Source: Tetrahymena elliotti 4EA (Eukaryota; Ciliophora; Oligohymenophorea; Hymenostomatida; Tetrahymenidae). Taken from it: DNA of 20,546 nt. The notes beneath the pieces were generated by a model. That model worked only from the letters and a program-made list of their open reading frames with translations, was not told the DNA's origin and searched no databases. The stretch is from assembly GCA_000231825.2 (NCBI GenBank), contig JH720310.1:245225-265770 (forward strand), in the 5' to 3' direction. The position numbers were made by a program, and so were the translations under genes. Of the stretch, positions 10,501 to 20,087 are shown piece by piece; position 1 is the first letter of the stretch, and each line of letters starts with the position of its first letter.

Positions 10501-12405
10501 AAATAATTAAAATAATAATAAAAACATAAAAAGTTGATTTAAATTAGACAATCAAAAATATCAAGTAAACCAACACAAATTATTCAGTCATTCATAAATT
10601 TTTGTTGGGATTTATTCTTTCAAAATAAAATTTTAATAATTAAACACTATTTTTACATAAGATCAAGATTCAAAGTTTAGAGATTAGAGCATTTTACTAT
10701 TCCAGTTCCTAATCCTTAAGCAACCTTATTATTAATACTATTCACTCTTTTAAAAAATAATAAAATAAATTATAGTAAAGAAATATTTAAAATAATGAAA
10801 AAAACATAAAAATTTGTATAAAATCTAAAAAAACTAAAACAGATTAATGAACCAAACAAGTATCAAGTAAACTAACCCAAATTAGTTAGTTTACTCAAAA
10901 AATTAAAGTCTTTATTTATTCATAATATAGAAGCACTATTTTACCTTATTCTAAGAAACAAAGTTTAGAGATTAGAGCATTTTGCTAACTCTGATCCTAA
11001 TTTTTATGCTTCCACATTCCCAAGGTTATTGTAACTTTTCATAAGTTTAAAATTTTGAAAAAAGTGGTAATTCAAAGAATAAGAAAACATAAAAATTTGA
11101 ATAAATCTGAAAACAAAAAAGTAAAATTAAGTAACAAAAAAAGAAAGAGTAAATCCTTGTATTAGTCATTCGCTGTTAAATTAAAAAATCTTTATTTATT
11201 CATTCTAAAATATATTATTAATATAGAAACAATTTTAGGTACATAGTTTAGAGATTTGATTATTTTAAAGAAAAATTAATAATTTTACCTGAAGTCAATA
11301 TCAAGATTTAAGTATGAATTTAAATTAGAGATTAAAAACTTTAAATATTTAAATGTTAAAATATTTTTTAATGTTTATAATAATTGAAGTACTTCACTGA
11401 AATTTGTAAAATATGTTTTATTCTAAATCAACATTTATTTATTTTTTTAGAAATTAAATTTTTAAGTGTAAAATTGTTGTTTTAATTTTTAGATAAATAA
11501 TTTTGAATATTTTATTTAATTAAATATTATGATGAATAAATACTTAAGGATAAGCTTTTAAAATATTCTGATTGATCATTTTAATTTTTTATAATTATGT
11601 TTTCCAAATTTAGAAGGTAATTGTCAAAATAAAAGCCAGTCTCATTCGTATTTTTTGTAAATTATTCATTAATTAATTAAAGGTTATCAATAATATGATT
11701 TAATTTCTAACTATTTTATTTATGAATTGAATATTCTTCATCTAATTTTTATTGATATATTATTAAAGTTGTTTTTAGGAAGTATATTCACAATTTATTT
11801 TTACAAAATTTCAAGAATATTCTTTTAGATCAATGTTGATTTTTCTGTATTTAATTCACTGAGTAATTCATATAATCTCATCATAGAATTAAGAACTGAA
11901 GTATATTCTTCTTTTTTACTAAATTAAGAATCTATTTATTCTCTTAAATTACTCTCAATTTTTACAATTTGTTAATCTTCTTGAACCAGACATCTCTTAA
12001 TTCATGAAAGGAGGCCATTTTATAATACTATTCTATTATTTTGTCTTTAAATTCATAAATTTTTTGAGCTAAAATTATTTCTTCTTTCTTTTTTTCAGAT
12101 AAAATCTCATTGACTTGTTGCTCGAATTACTCATAAAAATCTTAAATTGGTTTAACAATATCAATATCTTCATTTTTTAACTATATTATTTTTTATCTTA
12201 GCTATCCATTAGAAAGTGGTGGACAGTTATTAGTAAACAAATTTTCTTCTAAATCAATTAGTTCTGGTAGAAACAAGTAACTCGTTTTTTATATTTTACA
12301 ATAAATACATTTGGATCACTTTAATTTATTTTTTGAATTTTCTATTACATCAATATGGTAAATTGGTCTATTATCGTGAATATTACAACAAAGATCTTTA
12401 TTCAT
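7569..12405 (-). CDS. leucine-rich-repeat protein, 16 exons, one LRR per exon
   Basis: Exons in transcription order: 12405-11805, 11396-11289, 11034-10945, 10746-10657, 10464-10375, 10269-10180, 9995-9906, 9738-9649, 9471-9382, 9195-9097, 8908-8819, 8767-8678, 8494-8405, 8229-8137, 7964-7875 and 7662-7569 (TGA). Exon 1 encodes a Cys/His motif (LCCNIHDNRPIYHIDV...SKCIYC) and a coiled-coil-like, Glu/Lys/Gln-rich region. Exon 2 encodes a divergent repeat. The next 13 exons (90 nt; one 93, one 99) each encode one repeat of type NNIG..GAQ.LGSELAKCSNLQTLTLDL. Every join is AG|N in phase 2. The last exon encodes a basic C-terminus of 31 residues. LRRs of this 28-31-residue class form curved binding surfaces, so a protein-protein adaptor role is likely. 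Exon 1 has an in-frame TGA at 12316-12318 and a frame change near 11985-12000. The latter could be a 35-nt intron at 11994-12028. The N-terminus may therefore be damaged or start later (ATGATG at 11879-11884). The LRR part is intact. Confidence 0.85.
7875..11288 (-). repeat. tandem exon-intron array, 13 units of about 140-345 bp
   Basis: Each unit is one LRR exon plus the following intron. Successive exon starts on the plus strand are 262, 268, 273, 141, 278, 285, 267, 257, 274, 195, 282, 288 and 344 bases apart. Exons share TTAGAGATTAGAGCATTTTG and CTAACTC.GATCCTAATCC on the plus strand. Introns also share long blocks: ATTCATTC.AAAATATATT near the donor side, AACACTATTTTTAC spanning the donor, and ACTTTTAAAAA..ATAAAAATAAA near the acceptor. 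Two introns are short (8768-8818, 51 nt; 10270-10374, 105 nt), as if a middle block had been deleted. Exons are better conserved in frame than introns, which argues for selection on the protein after amplification. Confidence 0.85.
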
Positions 12406-12842
12406 TTTCTCTATCTTTTTTATGATATTTATTTGTGATTTAATTAATTATATTACTTAAATCTTGTGTCTTAATTTACTTCTAATTTTAAAAGAGGTAT
12501 AAAATGATAGAAAGCACTTTTATCAAAAGTGAAAGTTCTAGAATACAATAAATTTCTTTTTTTGAAAATATTAGGTATTTCTTAAATAAATAACATCATA
12601 ATTTTGTGATGTTTCATTTTTGTGGTTTTTGAAGTTATCATAAGGAAAAAAATACAGAAAGAACAAAAATTTAGATTTAATAAATTAAATTTAGATGACA
12701 TAAATTTCTACTATTGATTATTAATTAATTTTATATTACCAATTTCCTTATTAAAAATAAAATAAATTTTAAGTTGATAAAAGCATTTTTATTATTTTTA
12801 AATATTTTTTTTGAAAATTTATCAGGTTTATTTGATTTAATA
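12406..12842. other. spacer between two minus-strand genes, with small hairpin
   Basis: No gene is seen. This is the 3' flank of the 844-residue gene and the 5' flank of the LRR gene. A perfect hairpin CACTTTT-ATC-AAAAGTG lies at 12515-12531. In a eukaryote it need not be a terminator, and I assign it no role. Confidence 0.45.
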
Positions 12843-15377
12843 TCAAAATAATTACACAAGGTATGGAATTCTTTTTTTAAGTAATTTTTTCACTTTCTCG
12901 TTAGAAGAACTTTGATTTTCACCAAAGCTATATGAGCAAATTCCTACTTTGAGAGAATTAATATTATTTCTGTTTAAAGAAAGCTGCTTGCAAATATCAG
13001 GTAGTTGTTTCTCATAGATCAACATATTTAGAGTTAGTATATTTTAATTGGCCTTAAAATTAAAGAAGTCAATTTACGATTTCAGAGCTTTTGTGAGTAG
13101 TTCACAATCAGTAAATTCATAAGAAATCTTCTTTAAATTATGCTGATCTTATATGATCTTGCTTTAAAATCCAAAAAGCTCTTCAAATAAGCATTTATCT
13201 TAAATATAATCAGTTTACTTGTTTTATTCATCTTAGATAACCATAAGTATGTAATAATAAGCCATGGTTGAAAAAACTTCATAAATATCTAGTGTATTTT
13301 TAGGTTTAAAACAACTGCATAAATAATTATTTGAGCTAACGTTGACTGGTTTAAGCTGCAAAGTATTTAAATCATATAATTCATCTATCTTTTATAATGT
13401 GAGTTCCTTTACTTTGTCAATGTATTTATCTTGTCTAATCATTAAGCATTGCTCTATTAATTAACCTAATTGTTGAATTAAAACTTCTTTTAGAAGATTA
13501 TTATTAATTTAAAAGATTTAATAGAATTGTTATTTAAATATATTAAATAACTAAGAGGGAACACATTTTTTATCAAAGTATCTTATATTTTTAATATTAT
13601 AGATATTTTTGTTTTCCTTCAATATCTAAATGTTATCTTTAATAAAAATCCACTAATTCCATTTAAATTCATAATTATCTAAAGAATTTGATGATATTTA
13701 TAAGCTAATTGTCTCATATCTTTCATTAATAGTTTTTAGTTTGAGGAGATTGTTAAATATCCTTTCTAACTCTTGATAAGCAGCTATATTCCACATTTCT
13801 TCTTTGAAATTTACAGTAGAGAAATAGTTTCTAATTAAAGTATTTATTTTAGCTTTTTAAGATAATTTCCTTGCAAATGGTATGTGATCAAATAACAACC
13901 AGAAAATATCCAAATCAAAAATAGTAATTATTGCTTATGTATATTTTTGAATTAGAATTTCATTTGAGTCATATGATTAAGATGAAAATTCATCTAAGCT
14001 GTCATTTAAGTATATTTATCCACTTTCAGAAACAAATAAATTACCTGGCTATACTTAAAGTTGTTAAATAATTCGAATGTTCTTAATCAACCACAAAATT
14101 AATTTTGTGAAGATTTCTAATTTTTGTAAATATTATTAGTAGACTTCTGAATCAGTCAAACTAAAGCTCCTTTCAATATCATTTTGTCTTATTTCTACTA
14201 AATTTTTCTTTTGATTAAGTATTGATAAATCTATCTATTTTACAATAAATTATCCTTACTAGTTGAATATTATTTCTTATTTCACAATATTTGGTTGAAT
14301 TTAAATATAACATAATTGCTTAATTTTTTATTCAGTTTGATTAAAAGCTATTTAAGCTTCCTCAATAGAATTAAACTTAACTATCTTAAATGAAGTTTGC
14401 TAATCTAAGGAAGTAGCCAAAAAAGTTAGTTGTTTTTCTCTTTCTTAATATTAGACTGGTAAATAATCAGTATATTATTCATTTACTGTGATTAAATTTT
14501 ACAAAACTTCTCTATATTGTTCAAAAAGAGTCGGAAATTGATGTTTAAATTATTAAACAAAATTTTATTTTTCTATTTGAATTTGGAAATTAGGTTAGTA
14601 AAATAGTTTTGGATATTTTTATTTCAAAGGAGTGCTCTCTTTTTCAGTTTCAACAATAAAATCCCTTTCAAATAAATACCCATCAACTGGATTTAACTTG
14701 ATTATTTCAGATTTGTCTGCTTGCTACTAAAATGTTACATAAGATAAATTTTTTATATCTGATGCAGTAACTTATAGTCTTTTCTTTTTTTATGGGCATA
14801 GACTCAAATCACAATATTGGTAAATTTAAAAGAGATGATTCTCAATTTATTACTTATGTTGTTAATCTTCAAAGTTATCAGGTTTCTTTTAAAAACCTAA
14901 AAACACATTCGACTCTTTTTAAGATAAATAACCAGAGATATCTCTATTAGAATAGTCAAAATATTCATACTCAATAATATAAAAAAATATTTCATCTGAA
15001 TCTACATTATGTTTATTTAAGTAGTATGAATCTAATATTCGCAAAACTAAATCAGTTCTAAGAAGATTTTTGCAATGCTGAATATGGGTTATAAATAGCT
15101 AAAGCTATTATTCGAGCTTTTCAACAAGGAAAATTTCTATTATTTTTTTAATTCCTACTATTTTATCAAATACTACCATTTATAGACATTAAATTTCTTA
15201 ATCTTTTTTACCTTAAAAGCTCTGAAAAGAATTAAGAGCCCTTGTATTAATTCTATGATCCCTTAATATTTCAAGATGGGGCTTATCTTATTTTAGTTAT
15301 TTTAAGATAAGAGCGATATCAGATAGATGTAAAAAGGGACACTAACTCTTAATTTTTTACTTAAGATCTTTATTCAT
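12843..15377 (-). CDS. 844-residue protein with degenerate kinase-like core
   Basis: The frame from ATG at 15377 to TGA at 12843-12845 is 845 codons with no TGA, impossible by chance at this composition, with many TAA/TAG Gln codons. The middle looks like a highly diverged protein kinase: GQFIVKQIDL (Lys380 at the VAIK position), a helix, then QVQPGNLFVSESGQIYLND (Asn446 of the catalytic loop, Asp459 at the DFG position), SYDSNEIL in place of the APE motif and FDLDIFWLLFDHIPF (subdomain IX Asp at about 489). HRD and DFG Gly are absent and the lobe spacing is about 30 residues short. Catalysis is therefore unlikely and a pseudokinase or scaffold is inferred. N- and C-terminal thirds are Gln/Lys/Leu-rich helical sequence I do not recognise. 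The start is uncertain: coding-like frames extend upstream to about 15574 in other phases. It lies upstream of the LRR gene on the same strand, but no co-regulation is shown. Confidence 0.75.
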
Positions 15378-15574
15378 TTAAATTTAGTTGCTAACTTTGG
15401 CTTTTTTTAATATTCTTAATTAGATTTTATTATTTTCTTGTTTCCCATTGATTTGAATAAGCTAATAATTCTTTTGGTCTGATCAAATTTGTCATAAAAA
15501 TAAAAAGGCAGAAATATTTTCTTTTTGATCTTTAATTAACTAATTTTTCTGTTCAGATGAGGGAAGCCACTCAT
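15319..15574 (-). other. overlapping short frames at the 5' end of the 844-residue gene
   Basis: Two further ATG-started frames overlap the start at 15377. One runs from ATG 15574 to TGA 15374-15376 (66 residues, LPFYFYDKFDQTKRII in the middle), its stop overlapping the ATG at 15377. The other runs from ATG 15495 to TGA 15319-15321 (58 residues, IRPKELLAYSNQWETRK). Both look coding-like, and an A7 run near 15406-15412 could let frames be joined by a one-base error. The true N-terminus may be longer and damaged by a frameshift, or spliced in a way I cannot resolve. Confidence 0.4.
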
Positions 15575-15696
15575 GGTAACCTGAAGGTGACCTTATATAA
15601 AAAAGATTTATTTGGAAAATGTAGAAGAAATTATGTTATTTTTACAAATTTATCTGATGAAATATTGAAAATTTAAATTTGAAAGGAAATTAATGA

Positions 15697-16560
15697 TTTG
15701 AATTTGAGGTAAATTAATATTTTTTATGCTCTACTTTCTTATTAGCTGATACCCATTTTTTTTATACTAACATCCAAGAAATTGTAAAAAATGGATTTTT
15801 TCATTCATTTTAATTAAAATTCATACAAAAAAAAAAATTTTTTTTAGTGGAGGGGGGTTATATTTCTTCTTGTGAATAAGTATTAAAATATTTTGAAATA
15901 AAAATATAAATTTTAATAAAATTTATTAAAAAAATTAAATTGAAACAGCCTCAGTAAAAATAGTTTTAATGTGCAAATGTGGTTGTACTATGTTTAAAAA
16001 AATACAATAATAATTATAAATAAATCTAACTACAAGATGTATTTCTGAGTGCATTTTTATGCACAATGTATGTATGTTAGCCAATATTATTTTCCCTTTT
16101 AAAAAATAATATGAGAGGTAGTCAGTGGTGTAAGTTTTCCCAAGAAGTAAAAGCAAATATTCAAGAATAGGCTAGACTGCTAGTCTATCAAGACATCTCT
16201 AAGGTGAGGTGATAAAAAGCTAAAAAACAGTCTATTTTTGTTATTGTTTACTTAGATAATATTACTTTAACTATTTATAGTACCCTATTATGCAGAAGTT
16301 ATTAAGCTCATTTGGTTTTAATTGATATCCCATAAAAAAATTTGGTTAGCATTACTAAACATATAAATCTAATTTTTAAAAGATCTTATGAGTATAATAT
16401 TCTGATTGAAAGTTTGAGATCTTATAAATGCTCCTGCACTTGCCTCAATTATGTTGAAAAAATTAGTAAAAATTGTTATGATTGTATTCAATATGTAATA
16501 TTAGACTTATTAGATCGATTTTTACTGAGATACAGAAGACTATTGAATAAATTTTTTTGA
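15697..16560 (+). pseudogene. coding-like plus frame with one internal TGA
   Basis: One plus phase is open from 15697 to 16560 except for TGA at 16210-16212. It includes QEVKANIQEQARLLVYQDIS just before that TGA and SLRSYKCSCTCLNYVEKIS then DLLDRFLLRYRRLLNKFF before the TGA at 16558. At the T7 run 16552-16558 a one-base change would carry this frame into the long frame that follows. It could be the 5' half of a broken gene continuing to 17599. I do not recognise the protein, and a chance origin is not excluded. A 6-bp perfect hairpin (TAGACT-GCT-AGTCTA) sits at 16173-16187. Confidence 0.3.
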
Positions 16561-16627
16561 GTAACTACTTGACTACAAGCAGGTACTATTTCCACCAACA
16601 CCAATTGTATTTTAATTGCATAGTGAA

Positions 16628-17599
16628 ATGCATGAATTAGATTAAGAATCATCATAAAACTGGTAGTTTTCGCACTCACTCATAATACACTAATTATATT
16701 AAAGTCTAAAGCCATCCATACATTATGTACATACTTCAATCCCATCAGATTCTCTAAACTAGCACTTTAAACATCCATTCTAACAACAATTCACAAAATA
16801 AATTAAAGCTAGTATTAAGTTTATTTAAAAAAAGAAATTTTTAGTATATTATTTACTTTTGTTAATTACTTTATGCTTTTCAGTTGTTTTATCTAAAATT
16901 ATTATTCTCAACTAGTCAATTAGTTATTTACCTTTTTAATTTTTCTTATTATTAATTGACTTAATTTCCATAGCAGCTAAATAGCAGGATAAGGAAAACT
17001 TTATTGAACTTATTTCAAATAGCAATATTAAACATTTCTTTCTTAATCTGAATGAATAAACATAATACATACTTCTTAAAATTTCTTCACAATAACAAGC
17101 TTAATAATTTAAATTAAGTACAATAAATATAATAAAATAAAGCTAAATCTTTTCACTAAATCAATTAGTTAAAAAAAAAAATTATAGAAGGTTTTATTAG
17201 GCTAATATCAAAATATAAAAATAAGATAATAAAGTTATTTAAAATGAAAATATTATTAAATTTTCTTAAAAAACCTTACCAAATTAAAACATTTTTAAAT
17301 AAAGCAAGCAGTAAATAAATAAGTGTAATAATTTTGTATCAGATAAAGAATTAATTCATCCCAATCAAATTAAAGTGATATCATTCTAACAATTTAATCA
17401 ATATTATCAAAAATAATAGTATTTAATCATATTGATAATCATTATATTATCAATTGTATTTTTATAAAATCTTTTTAATATTACTCACAATACTTAATTA
17501 ATATTAAAACACTACTTTTACATTAGACAAAGACTGTGTAGCTATTAATCTCTCCCTTGGTTAAGAAAATTGTCAAATTAGAGTTAAAAATTATTGTGA
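16628..17599 (+). CDS. hypothetical membrane protein, Gln-rich
   Basis: ATG at 16628 opens 323 codons ending in TGA at 17597-17599. The phase is open from 16547, so the protein may begin earlier through the T7 run at 16552-16558. Predicted features by eye: a soluble N-terminus (residues 1-65, ELDQESSQNWQFSHSL), two hydrophobic helices (71-89 LVYYLLLLITLCFSVV; 97-117 YLPFQFFLLLIDLISIAA), a long Gln/Asn/Lys-rich loop, and a third helix (265-283, LIILIIIILSIVFL) near the C-terminus. No family is recognised. The last ~35 codons overlap sequence resembling an LRR-array splice donor on the other strand, so the 3' end is doubtful. The alternative is a non-coding or decayed region. Confidence 0.35.
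17495..17535 (-). repeat. isolated LRR-array intron/exon-boundary-like sequence
   Basis: The plus-strand stretch TTAATATTAAAACACTACTT then TTACATTAGACAAAGACTG closely resembles the donor-side junction of the LRR array, for example TTAATAATTAAACACTATTT then TTACATAAGATCAAGATTC at 10633-10671. It lies about 5 kb upstream of that gene. No matching intact LRR exon was found next to it, so it is probably a dispersed remnant. Confidence 0.4.
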
Positions 17600-17944
17600 G
17601 TTATTTTTTCGGAATATAAACTACCATAAAGTATAAATAATCACATTATTTCATATGAAATAACTTACTTTTAACTTTTTAAATTTAAAAAATCTCTTTA
17701 CTTATTTAAAAATCCTATTCCTTAAATTAGCTTTAAAAAGGCTTTATATTAAATTATTTTAAGTACCCTAAGTCTAATTGAAGTGTAAATTTTTATTGAA
17801 TTGAATTATGATTAAGGATTACTTTAAAGTTTACTATGATTATTTTTTTCTATAGAAATTTCAAAGAAGATTTGTTAGATTTTCAAAAACTGATAAAATC
17901 AGTTGAAAATTTCATAAAAAAAATTGATTAAACAAAAGTAGAAG
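17600..17944 (+). other. 5' flank of the pirin gene, with a short overlapping upstream ORF
   Basis: This is A+T-rich with no separate gene recognised. A short plus ORF from ATG 17836 to TGA 18004-18006 (56 residues, with NFKEDLLDFQKLIKSVENF) overlaps the pirin start in another frame. It could be an upstream ORF, the end of a decayed gene, or chance. Confidence 0.35.
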
Positions 17945-19095
17945 ATGAGCTTAAAATTTAGGAAATACATATTATTATTAGTGCTTTTAGTTTAAACTAG
18001 AAGTGATTCAATTTAACAAGCAAAAGTGTAAAAAATTTATTATCCATAATCTTAAAAAGAGGGTGATGATGCAGATGTCATTAGAATTATAGGTAATCAA
18101 TCTATTTTAAAACATTAAAAAAAGCTAAATTTTATAATACATATAGGAAGCTATGAGTTAAATAGATTTGATCCATTTTTGATGCTTGATTTCTTTAAAG
18201 TCCGTTTACCTGCAGGTTTTCCTGATCATCCACATAGAGGATTTGAAACTGTGACCTATATGCTTAGTGGATAGATCCATCATGAAGATTTTAGAGGAAA
18301 CAAAGTAAAATAATTAGATATTTGAATAAATTATTAATTAATAATTAATAGGGTATTTTAGAAAAAGGAGATGTTTAGTGGATGACAGCAGGTAAAGGAA
18401 TCGTTCATAGTGAAATGCCAGGGTCTTATGAAGAAGATTCTATTGGGTTTTAATTATGGATTAACTTAAAAAGTTCTGATAAAATGATAGAGCCTAAGTA
18501 TCAAGAATATAAATCAAATTAATTTCCTGTTTGGATAAATGATGGGTTAAAAGTTAAAATCATATCAGGAAGATATGCAAATGTAAAACTTTAATTTGAT
18601 ATTTAATTAAAAATTTTAATACAATTTAAAATATTTTTCTACTAACTATTAACAAATTAGATTAATGGAATTATCAACACTAATGTTAGTGTAAAGTTTT
18701 TAGATGTCTAGTTTGAAGAAAATAATATTCTTTTTACAGAATAAATATGGCCTAATCATAATTGTTTGATATTTATTTATCAAGGAAAAATTAAATTAAA
18801 TAATAAAATCTATAATAAAAATGCTGTTATTGTTTTCGAAAACTATTTTGAAGAAACATAACTTGAAATAACTTCTGAAGAATAATCTTCTCATTTTATT
18901 TTACTAAGTGGAAAACCTATAAATGAGCCTGTTTTTAATTATGGGCCTTTTGTTTTAGATAGTTAAATACATTTAAGATAAGCTTTCGAAGACTATTAAT
19001 TAAGTAAAAATGGTTTTGAAGGTGCAAATAGTTGGGCATCTAAAATCAAAGATTTTCCTTAAACAAAAAAATAAAAAACAAAAATTGATTTATGA
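17945..19095 (+). CDS. pirin (bicupin metalloprotein), 4 exons
   Basis: Pirins are two-cupin proteins with one non-haem Fe site in the N-terminal cupin. Known members act as redox-sensing transcription cofactors or quercetin-degrading dioxygenases. Exons are 17945-18092, 18147-18304, 18352-18582 and 18661-19095 (972 nt, 323 residues, TGA stop). The introns are 54, 47 and 78 nt. Signature residues are present: IIGSYELNRFDPFLMLDFFK (48-67), then PAGFPDHPHRGFETVTYML with metal ligands His77 and His79, HEDFRGNKG, GDVQWMTAGKGIVHSEMP with His121 and Glu123. The C-terminal cupin ends FEGANSWASKIKDF. Length is near normal plus an N-terminal extension MSLKFRKYILLLVLLVQTRS that looks like a signal peptide, unusual for a family normally cytosolic or nuclear. 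Introns 1 and 3 are multiples of three with no TGA, so retention would insert 18 or 26 residues in frame. Confidence 0.93.
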
Positions 19096-20087
19096 GTTGT
19101 TTTTATTTTATTTTTTGTATCTTATTTTAAAGAAAATAGAAAACCAGTTTTTATAATTAAAATATGAAATTACAATTTTTTAAAAAAATTTAATTTATTT
19201 CAGATTTAAAAATACCTTCGAATTAAAAATTTTTACAGTTTGAACCAGACCCTGTAGATGACTATATATATTTTTTTTAAAATTACTATTAAAAAACAAA
19301 AAAAATTTATTTTTTCATTTTTTTGTGTTAACATTTTTAACTTGTACTTGTTGGTATTTATTAGAATATTGAATTTCAATAAATCTTATTATGAACAAAA
19401 TATTAAAAGCACAAATTAATAAAGTTAAAACTGAAAAATCTAAATTGATTAAATTTTAATTTAATTAAAAAGTGATTTTTAAAATAAGAAATAAATACAA
19501 AGAAAAAATATTCTCATTCAATAACTTTATTTTTTTTAAAGATTTGTTAAATTAGTAAAATAAAAACTTATTCTTCTTTTAAAATTAAAAATATTCAATT
19601 CAATTTTTTCAAGAAAAAACTTTACATAATTAAAAATATGAAATAAAAATTTAATCTTACTTTTATTTGAATAAATGCACTTTCAGTTGCAAAATTTTTA
19701 TCAAATGTCTTTATTTTAAAATAATTTCTAAATTAAAATTTTTTAATTAAATAAATCTAATTTTAATTAATAAACATCTTATCTTCTATTTGTAAAATAT
19801 AAAACTGAGTAATTTAAGAAATCATTTAATCTTTAATTTAAGTAAAAAAAAATACTTAGCACTCTATTGCTGATTTTATTTTTATTTCTCAAAAAAACTA
19901 ATAATTAAAAATATAAAAATACTTTAATCACAAATTTGGGTTCATTAGCAATATAAATATTACATAAAATTGAAAGGACTAATCTTATTTTTAAAAATCA
20001 ATAAAACTTTGAAGAAAAGATGATTTTGAGTAAATTTTATGAATAACAAGCAGGAAAAAATTGAAAAAAATGAAGACAAAATCATTT
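19096..20087. other. A+T-rich intergenic region between convergent genes
   Basis: I see no gene. Long A/T runs, TAATTAA-type repeats and TGA in all frames fill the stretch. It should hold the 3' untranslated regions of the pirin gene (plus) and of the membrane-protein gene (minus). Confidence 0.55.

Noticed and set aside
7783..10583. Blocks like TAAACCAACCTAAAT in introns, resembling the Tetrahymena chromosome breakage sequence
   Set aside because: Only about ten of fifteen positions agree with the known element, which tolerates almost no change, and the block is part of the repeated intron.
7875..11034. Regularly spaced repeats suggesting a CRISPR array or simple satellite
   Set aside because: The conserved ~90-base blocks are LRR-coding exons with splice signals at both ends, and the organism is a eukaryote.
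12316..12318. TGA in the LRR gene as a selenocysteine codon
   Set aside because: The position is a structural zinc-ligand Cys rather than a redox site, and a second lesion lies in the same exon; mutation or sequence error is simpler.
15850..15860. GGGGTT within AGGGGGGTTAT, a possible telomere repeat
   Set aside because: It is a single copy in the interior with no tandem array.
15935..16156. 73-residue minus ORF
   Set aside because: No family resemblance, no extension under the ciliate code that helps, and the opposite strand is at least as open.
16488..16679. 63-residue minus ORF
   Set aside because: It uses many codons rare in the clear genes here and lies antisense to the longer plus frame; support is too weak.
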